NCBI RefSeq assembly: GCF_018326285.1
Contig: NZ_AP023362.1
Coordinates: forward strand, 4,216,001 to 4,280,000
Direction of reading: 5' to 3'
DNA from: Mycolicibacterium sp. TY81
GTDB taxonomy: Bacteria > Actinomycetota > Actinomycetes > Mycobacteriales > Mycobacteriaceae
Length of the DNA stretch: 64,000 nt
The notes beneath the pieces were generated by a model. That model did not search any database. It worked only from the letters and a program-made list of their open reading frames with translations, and was not told the origin of the DNA. How positions within the stretch are numbered: position 1 is the stretch's first letter; each line of letters begins with the position of its first letter. Shown here in pieces: positions 7,628 through 19,889 of the stretch. A program made the translations under genes and the position numbers.

Positions 7628-8109
7628 CGATGATCAGCAGCGCCGCCGACCCGCAAGCCCTCACCATGACCTTCGTGGCCGAGTTCACCGCGCCGCCGGC
7701 GCGCGTCTGGCAGGTGTGGGAAGACCCCCGCCAGTTGGAGCGCTGGTGGGGTCCGCCGACCTGGCCGGCCACCTTCACCCGGCATGAGCTCACCCCGAGC
7801 GGGCAGTCGCGCTACCACATGACGGGCCCCGAGGGTGAGAAGGCGCCGGGCTGGTGGACGACGCTCGAGGTCGACGCACCATCGCGACTGCTCATCGAAG
7901 ACGGCTTCTCGCAGCCCGACGGCGAGCCCGACCCCGAGATGCCCACCATGCGCCTAGAGGTGTCGTTCGACGCGACCGATACCGGTACCCGGATGACGAT
8001 CGTCACCCGGTTCACCGACCTCGAACAACTCGAGAAGGTGACCGCGATGGGCATGGTCGAGGGCATGACCGGCGCCCTGGGTCAGATCGACGCGCTGCTG
8101 GCCGCCTGA
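7624..8109 (+). CDS. SRPBCC (AHSA1-like) domain protein
   Basis: This 161-residue protein has the AHSA1/START-like fold: FVAEFTAPPARVWQVWEDPRQLERWWGPP at the start, a beta-rich middle (GWWTTLEVDAPSRLLIED) and the long C-terminal helix KVTAMGMVEGMTGALGQIDALL. Members bind hydrophobic ligands; none has been identified for this one. The gene overlaps arsR by four bases, the classic ArsR-SRPBCC pair, and is followed after 35 bases by a VOC gene with its own ribosome-binding site. Confidence 0.9.
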   Translation: MTMISSAADPQALTMTFVAEFTAPPARVWQVWEDPRQLERWWGPPTWPATFTRHELTPSGQSRYHMTGPEGEKAPGWWTTLEVDAPSRLLIEDGFSQPDGEPDPEMPTMRLEVSFDATDTGTRMTIVTRFTDLEQLEKVTAMGMVEGMTGALGQIDALLAA

Positions 8110-8144
8110 TCCGCCGAAAACGACTGACAGACAAGGAGAACGAC

Positions 8145-8606
8145 ATGCCGACCGCCATCCAGCCATGTCTCTGGTTCAACGACCAGGCCCGCGAGGCCAT
8201 GAACTACTACGTCGAGGTGTTTCCGAATTCCCATGTCATCTCGGTGGAGGAGTACCCGGACGAAGCACTTGACGAACATTTCAAGGGCATGTCGGGCAAG
8301 GTGCTCAACGGCCGATTCAGTTTGAACGGTGTCGATTTCGTCTGCCTCGACGGTGGGCCGCTGTTCACCTTCAACGAATCGATCTCGTTCGTCGTCGAAT
8401 GCGCAGACCAGGACGAGATCGACCACTACTGGTCCAAGCTCTCGCATGTCCCCGAATCCGAGCAATGCGGTTGGTGCAAGGATCGATTCGGGATCAGCTG
8501 GCAGATCATCCCGGCCAAGATGGACCAGCTGCTCGGCCGGCCCGAACAGATCCAGACGATGATGCGACAGAAGAAGATCGTCATCGCCGAACTGGAGAAC
8601 GCCTGA
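8145..8606 (+). CDS. VOC-superfamily protein, PhnB-like
   Basis: This 153-residue protein opens with IQPCLWFNDQAREAMNYYVEVFPNSHVI, the PhnB/3-demethylubiquinone-methyltransferase-like start, and later has FSLNGVDFVCLDGGP, SFVVECADQDEIDHYW and CGWCKDRFGISWQIIP, all typical of the family. These proteins use the vicinal-oxygen-chelate fold; the substrate is unknown. ATG 8145 follows AAGGAGAACGAC, a strong ribosome-binding site. It is probably the third gene of the ArsR-controlled operon. Confidence 0.88.
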   Translation: MPTAIQPCLWFNDQAREAMNYYVEVFPNSHVISVEEYPDEALDEHFKGMSGKVLNGRFSLNGVDFVCLDGGPLFTFNESISFVVECADQDEIDHYWSKLSHVPESEQCGWCKDRFGISWQIIPAKMDQLLGRPEQIQTMMRQKKIVIAELENA

Positions 8607-8705
8607 CCCACCCAGCCGCGGAGATCGCGCTATCGTGGAAAGTGGCCCGCCGAAACGAGATTCTAAGCGGGACAAGACCTCTACGGTAGAAGGCGAGGAT
8701 TCGCT

Positions 8706-8897
8706 ATGAACGCGGCGGGCAAACCCGAAGCACTCGGCGAGGTGTACGAGCAGGCGGGCGCGATCGCCACGGCGACGCACGACGCCGACGGACGGTTGCA
8801 GTGGACGGTGCAGTCGCACGACGGATCCAGTGCCGACACAAAGGCTTTGGCGAGCACGACGAGCTGGACGCCCGTGAATCCGGAGACGGTGCTGTGA
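8706..8897 (+). CDS. Small protein preceding a phage-type lysin, function unknown
   Basis: This 63-residue product (MNAAGKPEALGEVYEQAGAI...) has no recognised domain. Its stop overlaps the start of the lysin gene as GTGA, so the pair is translationally coupled. A GGCGAGG segment about 5-11 bases upstream may serve as ribosome-binding site. It could be a phage-derived structural or accessory protein, but nothing in the sequence proves that. The coupling to the lysin is the main reason to accept the frame. Confidence 0.55.
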   Translation: MNAAGKPEALGEVYEQAGAIATATHDADGRLQWTVQSHDGSSADTKALASTTSWTPVNPETVL

Positions 8898-9730
8898 CCC
8901 TGTACGGACCGGACACGTCGAACAACAACTTCCGCTCGGCCGCCGATGCCATCGCCTTCGTCTCCCAGCTACCCGGCCAGGGTTTCTCCTGGATCGAGCA
9001 GAAGGTGTCCGAAGGCAGTTACTACCGGGATCCGTATTGGCCGGTGATCGCACAGTGGTGCCGGGACAACCACTTTCCGCACATCGGCTATCACTACGTC
9101 ACCACCAACAGCCCGGCAGCGCAGGCCCAAACGTGGCTGAGCAACAACGGCGGCAAATACGCGATGTTGGACTTCGAGGCGAATTCCGGTGACATCCACA
9201 ACTTCTGGGCCGTGGTCAATGCCTTCAACGCCGTCGGGGTGACGATCTCACTGTCGTACATCCCGCACTGGTACTGGCAACAGATCGGCTCGCCCGACAT
9301 CTCTCAGGTACCCGGCCTCATCGCATCGAATTACGTCAACGGCACCGGCTACGCGTCAAACCTCTACCCTGGCAACGACAATCAGCGGTACTGGTTCCCC
9401 TACGGCGGCGCCACACCGCAGATTCTGCAATTCACCGATGCCGCACTCGTCGGGAATCTGTCGGTGGACTGCAACGCGTTCCAGGGCACGCTCGACCAAC
9501 TCATCGCACTGCTGAACGGAGGAACCGTGACTCAGCCCGACCCGACCACCGCAACCCTCAATCAGATCCTCGCCATCGTGCAGGACATCCAGACCCAGTT
9601 GCGCGGGCCGAACCTCAACGGCTGGCCACAGCTCGGCCAGAACGCCGCCGGCCAAAACCTGACGATGGTGGACGCAGTGGCCGCACTCCGCGCGGACGTG
9701 TACGCCCTCAAGGCCGCCTCGTCCGTGTGA
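8894..9730 (+). CDS. Phage-type GH25-like lysin/glycoside hydrolase
   Basis: This 278-residue protein starts TLYGPDTSNNNF and carries GYHYVTT, YAMLDFEANSGD and SLSYIPHWYW, the arrangement of GH25 muramidases, in which the DFE triplet holds the catalytic acids. A Thr/Pro-rich linker (TVTQPDPTTATL) leads to a C-terminal segment (ILAIVQDIQTQLRG...MVDAVAALRADVYALKA) like those found in mycobacteriophage lysins. No signal peptide is visible. It would cut the glycan of peptidoglycan. GTG 8894 is chosen by the GTGA overlap with the small gene before it. Its stop abuts the MarR gene's stop. Confidence 0.78.
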   Translation: MTLYGPDTSNNNFRSAADAIAFVSQLPGQGFSWIEQKVSEGSYYRDPYWPVIAQWCRDNHFPHIGYHYVTTNSPAAQAQTWLSNNGGKYAMLDFEANSGDIHNFWAVVNAFNAVGVTISLSYIPHWYWQQIGSPDISQVPGLIASNYVNGTGYASNLYPGNDNQRYWFPYGGATPQILQFTDAALVGNLSVDCNAFQGTLDQLIALLNGGTVTQPDPTTATLNQILAIVQDIQTQLRGPNLNGWPQLGQNAAGQNLTMVDAVAALRADVYALKAASSV

Positions 9731-10219
9731 TCACGGCTCGCCGGGAGCGGGTTCGGCACGGAACGCCCGCATCGCACCGGTGAGCGCCACGAAGACGCGG
9801 TGCGCCGCTTCGAGGTCCGCGTCGGGCAGGTCGGCCAGGGCCCGCGTGTTGAGCTGAGCCAGCGGGCTGAAGAACTCCCGGCCCACCGCGAGCCCCTTGA
9901 CGTCGTATCGCAGGATGACCTTTCGCCGATCGGCGGGGTCGGCATCGCGGCGCAGATGACCCGAGCTGATCATCCGCTCCACCAGGTAAGTGATGGCCGC
10001 CCCTGATGTGCCCATCAACTTGCGCAGCTCGCCCGCCGTCAGCGGCGTGCCGGCGGACTCGGCGACCATGACATGCAGCAGGGCGCGAAAATCATTGGCG
10101 CCCAGCTCGTTTTCCGTCGCAAACACCCGCCCGATCTGGTCGGATTCAGCCGTCAGCGCGCGCACGTCAGCGGCGATCTGCGCCTCCAGGTCGGCACGGT
10201 CCAGCGGCGGCTTTGGCAC
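9731..10219 (-). CDS. MarR-family transcriptional regulator
   Basis: This 162-residue regulator has the MarR winged helix: LGANDFRALLHVMVAES, LTAGELRKLMGTSGAAITYLVERMISSGHLRR, and the wing DADPADRRKVILRY. The start is a GTG (VPKPPLDRADL). It is divergent from an MmpL-type transporter gene with about 65 AT-rich bases between them, so it very likely controls that transporter and itself. The effector is not known. Confidence 0.9.
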   Translation of the reverse strand: MPKPPLDRADLEAQIAADVRALTAESDQIGRVFATENELGANDFRALLHVMVAESAGTPLTAGELRKLMGTSGAAITYLVERMISSGHLRRDADPADRRKVILRYDVKGLAVGREFFSPLAQLNTRALADLPDADLEAAHRVFVALTGAMRAFRAEPAPGEP

Positions 10220-10240
10220 GCGGAGAGCATAGCGCCCGCG

Positions 10241-10279
10241 ATGTTCAGTTGATTAATAGTTAAGTATCTGAAATATTTT
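10241..10279. promoter_or_regulatory. Divergent MarR/MmpL promoter with imperfect palindrome
   Basis: An AT-rich stretch, unusual in this genome, holds the imperfect palindrome TTGATTAATAGTTAA at 10249-10263 (five of seven arm positions pair), the kind of site MarR proteins use. AATATT or TATTTT at 10272-10279 could be the -10 of the transporter, placing its start close to the GTG at 10284 (leaderless). Confidence 0.5.
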
Positions 10280-10283
10280 CCAG

Positions 10284-12253
10284 GTGTCCACTCGAGTCGC
10301 CTGGGCCGTGGCCCTGATCGTCCTGATGCTCTCCGGCGCCGCCATGGCGTTGCTCGGCGCCGGAGATTCGGCATCGCAGTCACCGGTGGCCGTGCCGGCC
10401 GGCGCGGAATCCGCCCGCGCCGACGCACTACGCGCACAGTTCCCCGGTGGTGAGACCGCGCCGGCGATCGTCGTCGTCACCCGGACGGACGACGCGCCCT
10501 TGACCCCGGCCGACATCTCCGCGGCCGGAGCGGGCGCCCGGGTATCCGCAGACGGCAGAGCGGCAGTGCGGGTGGTGCCGCTGGCCGCCAACCTGTCCGG
10601 CTTCGGTCTCCGCGACGCCGTCCACGAGTTGCGGTCGCAGGTGTCGGCCGCACTGCCCGAGGGATTGCGGGCTCAGGTGACGGGCGGGCCGGCGTTCGGC
10701 GCCGACATCGCCAATTCCTTTGCCGGAGCCAACTTCACGCTGCTCGCGGTGACCGCCACGGTCGTGGCGCTGCTGCTGATCGTCACGTACCGCTCTCCCA
10801 TCCTCTGGCTGATCCCACTCTTGGTCATCGGGTTCGCCGATCAGGTGGGCGCGGTCGTCGGAACCGCGGTGGCCACAGCGACGGGCCTGAACCCGGATGG
10901 TTCGACGGCGGGTATCACCAGCGTGCTGGTGTTCGGCGCGGGCACCAACTATGCGCTGCTGCTGATCTCGCGTTACCGCGAGGAACTGGGCCGGCGCAGC
11001 GATCACCGGGACGCGCTGCGGGTGGCGTGGCGCGCCGCAGCCCCAGCGATCATCGCCAGCAACGCCACCGTGGTCCTGGCGCTGCTGACACTGCTGCTCG
11101 CCTCGGCGCCGAGCAACCGCAGCCTCGGGGTGCAGGCGGCGTCGGGCCTGGTGGTCGCCGCGGTGTTCGTGCTGCTGGTGCTACCGCCGCTGCTCGGGCT
11201 GTTCGGCCGCCGGCTGTTCTGGCCCTTCATCCCCGAAACCGGTTCGCACGCCGCCCCACTCACCGACAGCGGCCTCTGGCACCGCATTGCGGCGGGCGTC
11301 TCGCGCAGGCCGGGCCGCGTCGCCACGGTGGCGTTGGCCGGTTTGGCCGCGCTGTGCGTCGGGCTGGTGAATCTGCCCATCGGGTTGTCCCAGACCCAGC
11401 AGTTCCGCGTGCAGGCCGAGTCTGTCGCCGGCTATGACACCCTGGCCGCGCACTTCCCCAGCGGCCTGACCAATCCGACCACCGTCATCGCGGCCAACCC
11501 CGCGGTGGGCGATGCCCTCACTCACACCCCCGGCGTCGTGTCGGCGATGCCGGCCGGGCACTCGGCGTCGGGCCTGACGCAGTGGTCGGTGGTCCTGGCC
11601 GCTGCACCCGCATCCGCGGAAGCGTTCAAAACCATTGACACCCTTCGCGATTCGGTGCACCAGATCGATGCGCAAGCGGTCGTCGGCGGCCCCGACGCGC
11701 AGGCCCGCGACGCCGCAACGGCGGCTCAGCACGACCGGAAGATCGTCATCCCGGCGATCCTGCTGGTCGTCCTGGCCGTCCTTTACGTCCTGCTGCGCTC
11801 GGCGCTGGCACCGCTGCTGCTGGTGGCGGTGACGGTGCTGAGCGCGCTGGCGGCGCTCGGAGTCGGCGGCTGGGCCAGCGTGCACCTGTTCGGTTTTCCC
11901 GCGCTGGACAACGGAACTCCGCTGTTCGCGTTCCTGTTCCTCGTCGCGCTCGGCGTCGACTACACGATCTTCCTGGTGACCAGGGCGCGCGAAGAGACCC
12001 CGGAATTCGGCAACCGCGAGGGCATCGTGCGCGCGGTCTCGGCGACGGGCGCGGTGATCACCAGCGCCGGCATCGTGCTGGCCGCGGTGTTCTGCGTGCT
12101 CGGCGTGCTACCGCTGATCGTGCTGACGCAGCTGGGCATCATCGTCGGCCTCGGCATCCTGCTGGACACCTTCGTGGTGCGCACCGTCATCATCCCGGCA
12201 CTGTTCACCCTCATCGGGCCCCGCATCTGGTGGCCCGCGCTGCGCGCCGAGCC

Positions 12254-12257
<4 letters not shown>
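10284..12257 (+). CDS. MmpL/RND-family membrane transporter (short form)
   Basis: This 657-residue MMPL-family protein has two repeats of one N-terminal helix, an outer domain and about five clustered helices. Recognisable parts are the first outer domain (residues about 30-145), LLAVTATVVALLLIVTYRSPILWLIPL, GAGTNYALLLISRYREEL, and in the second half GVDYTIFLVTRAREE, the typical proton-relay helix. It would export a lipid or drug using the proton gradient. The start is GTG 10284. Its stop overlaps the convergent thioesterase stop by four bases. Control is probably by the divergent MarR. Confidence 0.88.
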
Positions 12258-15739
<3,482 letters not shown>

Positions 15740-15754
15740 GGGGCGCCTTGCGAC

Positions 15755-15777
15755 ATATGCGTAGTTCTGCATATATT
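15755..15777 (+). promoter_or_regulatory. Leaderless promoter with palindromic operator for the CDF gene
   Basis: An inverted repeat, ATATGC (15755-15760) and GCATAT (15769-15774) eight bases apart, overlaps the -10 hexamer TATATT (15772-15777). That hexamer sits exactly where the A of the ATG at 15784 would be the first transcribed base, so the mRNA is probably leaderless. A metal-sensing ArsR/SmtB-type repressor is a plausible binder, but no such gene is adjacent. Confidence 0.6.
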
Positions 15778-15783
15778 GCTGGC

Positions 15784-16674
15784 ATGGGTGCCGGACACGA
15801 TCACAGCCATGGCCCGAACGCGCGCGCCAGCCGCATGATCATCGCCGCGGCCGTGCTCAGCGTCTTCTTCGTCATCGAGCTGACCACGGCGCTGCTGATC
15901 AACTCGATTGCACTGCTGGCCGACGCCGGCCACATGCTGACCGACCTGGTCGCGATGTTCATGGGCCTGGGCGCCGTCCTGCTGGCCCGCCGCGGGTCGA
16001 CGTCTGCCGCCCGCACCTACGGCTGGCACCGCGCCGAGGTCTTCACCGCGGTCGCCAATGCCGTCCTGCTGATGGGCGTCGCGGCGTTCATCCTCTACGA
16101 GGCCGTCGAGCGCATCGGCAACGCGCCGGAGATTCCCGGTGTGCCGATGATCGTCGTCGCCCTCGCGGGACTGCTCGCGAACCTCGTCGTGGTGCTGCTG
16201 CTGCGCTCCGACGCCGACAGCAGCCTCGCCGTCAAGGGCGCCTACATGGAGGTCGTCGCCGACACCGTCGGCAGCATCGGCGTATTGATCGCCGGCATCG
16301 TGAACGTCACGACCGGCTGGCCGTACGCCGACGTCGTCGTCGCCGTGCTGGTCGCGCTGTGGGTGCTGCCACGCGCCATCGCGCTGGCCCGCGCCGCGCT
16401 GCGCATCCTGTCCGAGTCCTCCCCCAGCCACATCGACGTCGACGAGCTGCGCGAAGCGCTGGCCGCCGTCGACGGCGTCACCGATGTGCACGACCTGCAC
16501 GTGTGGACCCTGGTGCCCGGCAAGGACATGGCCACCGCGCATCTGACGTCCAGCGCGGACTCCGCCCGCGTGCTGGAATCGGCGCGCGCCGTGCTGTCCG
16601 CTCGCGGCCTCGACCACGCCACCGTCCAGGTGGAGCCGCCGGAGACCGACGGCTGCCACTGCGAAGCGGACTAG
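15784..16674 (+). CDS. Cation diffusion facilitator (Zn2+-type) exporter
   Basis: This 296-residue CDF protein begins with a His-rich GAGHDHSHG and has six membrane helices. Metal-site motifs are ALLADAGHMLTD in helix 2 and VVADTVGSIGVLIAG in helix 5, the HxxxD/DxxxD pattern typical of zinc-type CDFs. The C-terminal cytoplasmic domain (DVDELREALAAVDGVTDVHDLHVWTL) has the usual ferredoxin-like metal-sensing fold, and the protein ends CHCEAD. It would export Zn2+ or a similar ion in exchange for protons. The ATG at 15784 fits a leaderless start. Confidence 0.92.
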   Translation: MGAGHDHSHGPNARASRMIIAAAVLSVFFVIELTTALLINSIALLADAGHMLTDLVAMFMGLGAVLLARRGSTSAARTYGWHRAEVFTAVANAVLLMGVAAFILYEAVERIGNAPEIPGVPMIVVALAGLLANLVVVLLLRSDADSSLAVKGAYMEVVADTVGSIGVLIAGIVNVTTGWPYADVVVAVLVALWVLPRAIALARAALRILSESSPSHIDVDELREALAAVDGVTDVHDLHVWTLVPGKDMATAHLTSSADSARVLESARAVLSARGLDHATVQVEPPETDGCHCEAD

Positions 16675-17088
16675 CTAGAGACCCAGCTCGCCACGGGCCG
16701 CCGGATCGCAGTCGTCCAGCAGGTCCAGGCAGCGCAGGTACTCGTCCTGCTCGCCGATCGATTCCGCCGCCTTCGCCAGCACCGCCACGCACCGCAGGAA
16801 GCCCTGGTTCGGTTCGTGTGCGAACGGCACCGGGCCGAAGCCCTTCCAGCCGTTGCGGCGCAGCTGGTCCAGCCCGCGGTGGTAACCGGTCCGGGCGTAG
16901 GCGTAGGCGGTGATCGTCTGACCGTCGGCCAGCGCGGCCTCGGCCAGGGCGGCCCACGCGACAGAGGCCGTCGGGTGCGCCGCAGCAACGTCGGTCGCAG
17001 ATTTACCCGCGGCGTGAGCGTCCTCGGCCTCGAAGTTGGCAGGCAGCAACACCGGCTCCGGACCCAGCAGATCACCCATTCGCGTCAT
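16675..17088 (-). CDS. DUF3151 protein (Rv0360c-like)
   Basis: This 137-residue soluble protein has the DUF3151 pattern: MGDLLGPEPVLLP, then TASVAWAALAEAALADGQTITAYAYARTGYHRGLDQLRRNGWKGFGPVPF, and a helix LRCLDLLDDCDP. The helical repeats look tetratricopeptide-like; the function is unknown. ATG 17088 (MTRMGDLLG) was preferred over the upstream ATG 17097 by likeness to the M. tuberculosis start. Its stop directly abuts the transporter stop. Confidence 0.85.
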   Translation of the reverse strand: MTRMGDLLGPEPVLLPANFEAEDAHAAGKSATDVAAAHPTASVAWAALAEAALADGQTITAYAYARTGYHRGLDQLRRNGWKGFGPVPFAHEPNQGFLRCVAVLAKAAESIGEQDEYLRCLDLLDDCDPAARGELGL

Positions 17089-17223
17089 GGCCGCCATTGT
17101 GCCGTGCGGCCGCTCGCTCAGATACCGCAGGCGGGAGATTAAGCTCCTGGTAGGACGTCGCGGCCTGCTCCAGGACGCGTAGGCCCAAGTGCGCGATCTG
17201 ATCTCGGGAGGACAGTCACCCCC

Positions 17224-17661
17224 ATGTCGAACCCAGCCGCCATGTCGAACCCGACGGGACCGGACGACCGTCGCGATGCCGATCAGCGCGCTGCCTCGAC
17301 AGGCGACGATGCGGCGGCGGCAACCGAGATCTTCGAGCCCGCGGACCCGGCGACCGACCCGACCATCCCGGTGCGGCGCTTCACCGCGCCGTCGGGCTTC
17401 GACGGCAAGACGCAGATCATCGCCCCGCTGCCGGACCCGGAAACCGAGATGATGCCCCCGGCCGCGCCGCAGGTGATCCCCGGCACCGGCAAGACGCAGA
17501 AGGACCGGCGCAGCTGGGGCTGGGTCATCGCACTGGTGCTGGTGATCGCGGCCATCGCCGCCGTCGCGGTGCTGGGCACGGTGCTGCTCACCCGCGGCCA
17601 TTCGGCCATGAACGCCGAATGGCCGGTCACGACGCAGGATTTCGCGAATCCTGCGGCATGA
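17224..17661 (+). CDS. Single-pass membrane protein, short Rv0361-like
   Basis: This 145-residue protein has a long acidic/Pro-rich cytoplasmic part, a basic KTQKDRRSW stretch, and one membrane helix (WVIALVLVIAAIAAVAVLGTVLL, about residues 98-120), then only about 25 more residues. The position between Rv0360c-like and fba matches Rv0361, which I recall as roughly twice as long with an outer domain. The 3' end of this frame is made of two large inverted repeats, so the outer domain may have been lost. Start ATG 17224 could also be ATG 17242. Confidence 0.65.
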   Translation: MSNPAAMSNPTGPDDRRDADQRAASTGDDAAAATEIFEPADPATDPTIPVRRFTAPSGFDGKTQIIAPLPDPETEMMPPAAPQVIPGTGKTQKDRRSWGWVIALVLVIAAIAAVAVLGTVLLTRGHSAMNAEWPVTTQDFANPAA

Positions 17662-17667
17662 CCGGCC
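17595..17667. terminator. Double hairpin at the end of the Rv0361-like gene
   Basis: Two overlapping inverted repeats lie here. CGGCCATTCGGC (17595-17606) pairs with 17614-17625. GGCCGGTCA (17621-17629) pairs with 17659-17667 and encloses CGCAGGATT (17633-17641) pairing with 17647-17655. The structure spans the stop codon and lies between convergent genes, so a bidirectional terminator is likely. Confidence 0.65.
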
Positions 17668-17682
17668 AGTGAGCGGTGCTGG

Positions 17683-18729
17683 CTACTTGCCCAGCCCCGC
17701 CGAGACGCTGCGGCCCGTGCTGTGCAGGTCGTTGCACGCTTCGATGACTCGCTGCGTCATGGACGCCTCAGCCTTCTTCAGGTAGCTGCGCGGGTCGTAG
17801 ACCTTCTTGTTGCCGACCTCGCCGTCGATCTTCAGGACACCGTCGTAGTTGGTGAACATGTGCGCCGCCACCGGACGGGTGAACGCGTACTGGGTGTCGG
17901 TGTCGACGTTCATCTTCACGACGCCGTAGCGCAGCGAGTCCTCGATCTCCGACTTCAGCGAGCCCGAACCGCCGTGGAACACGAAGTCGAACGGCTTGGC
18001 GCCCGCCGGCAGACCGAGCTTGGCGGCGGCCACCTTCTGGCCCTCGGCCAGCACCTCGGGCTTGAGCTTGACGTTGCCCGGCTTGTAGACGCCGTGCACG
18101 TTGCCGAAGGTCGCGGCCAGCAGGTACTTGCCGTTCTCGCCGGAGCCCAGCGCGTCGATGGTCTTCTCGAAGTCTTCGGAGCTGGTGTACAGCTTCTCGT
18201 TGATCTCGGCCTCGACGCCGTCCTCTTCACCGCCGACGACGCCGATCTCGACCTCGAGGATGATGTTCGCGGCCGACGTCAGCTTCAGCAGCTCCTGCGC
18301 GATCTCCAGGTTCTCGTCGATCGGCACCGCGGAACCGTCCCACATGTGCGACTGGAACAGCGGGTTCTCACCGCGGGCGACGCGCTCGGCCGAGATGGCC
18401 AGCAGCGGCCGGACGAAGCCGTCGAGCTTGTCCTTGGGGCAGTGGTCGGTGTGCAGCGCGACGGTGATGTCGTACTTGGCGGCGACGACGTGGGCGAACT
18501 CGGCCAGCGCGACCGAGCCGGTCACCATGTCCTTGATGCCGAGGCCTGACGCGAATTCGGCGCCGCCGGTGGAGAATTGGATGATGCCGTCGCTACCCGC
18601 GTCGGCGAAACCTTTGATCGCCGCGTTGACGGTTTCCGACGACGTGCAGTTGATGGCCGGGAACGCGAACGAGTGCTCCTTGGCGCGGGCCAGCATCTCC
18701 GCGTAGACCTCGGGCGTGGCGATGGGCAT
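17683..18729 (-). CDS. fba: Fructose-bisphosphate aldolase, class II
   Basis: This 348-residue zinc aldolase cleaves fructose 1,6-bisphosphate in glycolysis and runs in reverse in gluconeogenesis. Metal and substrate motifs are ALHTDHCPKD, GNVHGVY and VFHGGSGS, and IIQFSTGGAEFASG is typical of the actinobacterial form. Length and N-terminus (MPIATPEVYAEMLARAKEHSFAFPAIN) are normal. The gene is convergent with the Rv0361-like gene, as in M. tuberculosis (Rv0363c). Confidence 0.97.
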   Translation of the reverse strand: MPIATPEVYAEMLARAKEHSFAFPAINCTSSETVNAAIKGFADAGSDGIIQFSTGGAEFASGLGIKDMVTGSVALAEFAHVVAAKYDITVALHTDHCPKDKLDGFVRPLLAISAERVARGENPLFQSHMWDGSAVPIDENLEIAQELLKLTSAANIILEVEIGVVGGEEDGVEAEINEKLYTSSEDFEKTIDALGSGENGKYLLAATFGNVHGVYKPGNVKLKPEVLAEGQKVAAAKLGLPAGAKPFDFVFHGGSGSLKSEIEDSLRYGVVKMNVDTDTQYAFTRPVAAHMFTNYDGVLKIDGEVGNKKVYDPRSYLKKAEASMTQRVIEACNDLHSTGRSVSAGLGK

Positions 18730-18809
18730 GTTTTTCCTCTCGGCGAACCTGCAGTCTGGGCCAGTATGTCAGCCACGTGAAGCTGAAGTGCGGCACCCGG
18801 GGACACCCG

Positions 18810-19823
18810 TCAGACGGTCAAGACCATCCGGTAGCGGGCCTCGCCGCTGTTCATCCGCTCGAAAGCCTCGGCGGCCTGCGCGAGCGGCCGTTCCTCGATC
18901 ACGGCCCGCACGCCCGTCAGCGCGGCGAAGTGCAAGGTCTCCTCGATATCGCGCGATGTGCCCGACGGATGCCCGATGACCGAGAAGCCACCGTTGATGA
19001 GGTCGAGCGGGCTGATCGGCAGTGGCTCGGGCGTGACGCCGACCGTCACGAGTTGCCCCTCGGGTGCGAGCCCAGCGACGGTGGCGGCCATCGCCGTCGC
19101 GCTCGCGGCGGTCGCGAGCACCACAACCGCCCCACCGAGACGCCGGAGTTCGGCGGCGACGTCCGCGGCGGTCGAATCGATGTAGTGATGGGCGCCGAGT
19201 TCCTTGGCGGCGGCCTCGCGCTCCGGACCACGGGCGATCGCGACGGTCTCGAAGCCCATCGCCCGGGAGAACTGCACGCCGAGGTGGCCGAGGCCACCGA
19301 TCCCGATCACCGCGACCAGATCACCGGCCTTGGCCCGCGTCTTGCGCAAGCCGTTGAACGTCGTCACGCCCGCGCAGCCCATCGGGGCAGCCTCGGCGAA
19401 CGAGAATCCGTCCGGGATTCGGGCCAGTGCGGTCGCGGGCACCGTGACCGATTCGGCGTAGCCGCCGGGATAGTGCCAGCTCGGCACCGCCATGCGGACA
19501 CACTGCATGAAATGACCCTGGCGGCAGGGCACGCAGCGGTTGCAGTTGCCGCCGAACCAGCCCACCGCGACGCGATCACCGACTGCGAAGTCCTCCACGC
19601 CGTCACCCAGTTCGGCGACGGTGCCCGCGATCTCGTGGCCGAGGGTTATCGGCCACGACAGCCCCGGAAAGTGGCCCGCGTGGAATTCGCGGTCGGTGCC
19701 ACACACCCCGCACGCGGCGACCGCGATGCGGACGTGATCGCGCGGCGGCGAGACGGTGTCGACGTCCGTCAGTGCGAGCGGACCGTCGGCCTGCGCAACG
19801 TGAACTGCCCTGTGAGTGGCCAT
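18810..19823 (-). CDS. Zinc-dependent alcohol dehydrogenase (MDR family)
   Basis: This 337-residue medium-chain dehydrogenase has the catalytic zinc site ACGVCGTDREFHAG, GHEIAGTVAELG with the conserved His/Glu, and the structural zinc cysteines in NCNRCVPCRQGHFMQC. The cofactor loop is VIGIGGLGHLGVQFSRAMG. It resembles AdhP/cinnamyl-alcohol-type enzymes that use NAD(P)H with broad substrate range. It is inserted between fba and dedA relative to M. tuberculosis and divergent from dedA by 66 bases. Confidence 0.9.
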   Translation of the reverse strand: MATHRAVHVAQADGPLALTDVDTVSPPRDHVRIAVAACGVCGTDREFHAGHFPGLSWPITLGHEIAGTVAELGDGVEDFAVGDRVAVGWFGGNCNRCVPCRQGHFMQCVRMAVPSWHYPGGYAESVTVPATALARIPDGFSFAEAAPMGCAGVTTFNGLRKTRAKAGDLVAVIGIGGLGHLGVQFSRAMGFETVAIARGPEREAAAKELGAHHYIDSTAADVAAELRRLGGAVVVLATAASATAMAATVAGLAPEGQLVTVGVTPEPLPISPLDLINGGFSVIGHPSGTSRDIEETLHFAALTGVRAVIEERPLAQAAEAFERMNSGEARYRMVLTV

Positions 19824-19889
19824 GCGCCGACCCTACGAGGGATGTGCGGTTGACGGAACCACCTGCAGACACCGGTATCTTTGGGCCCC

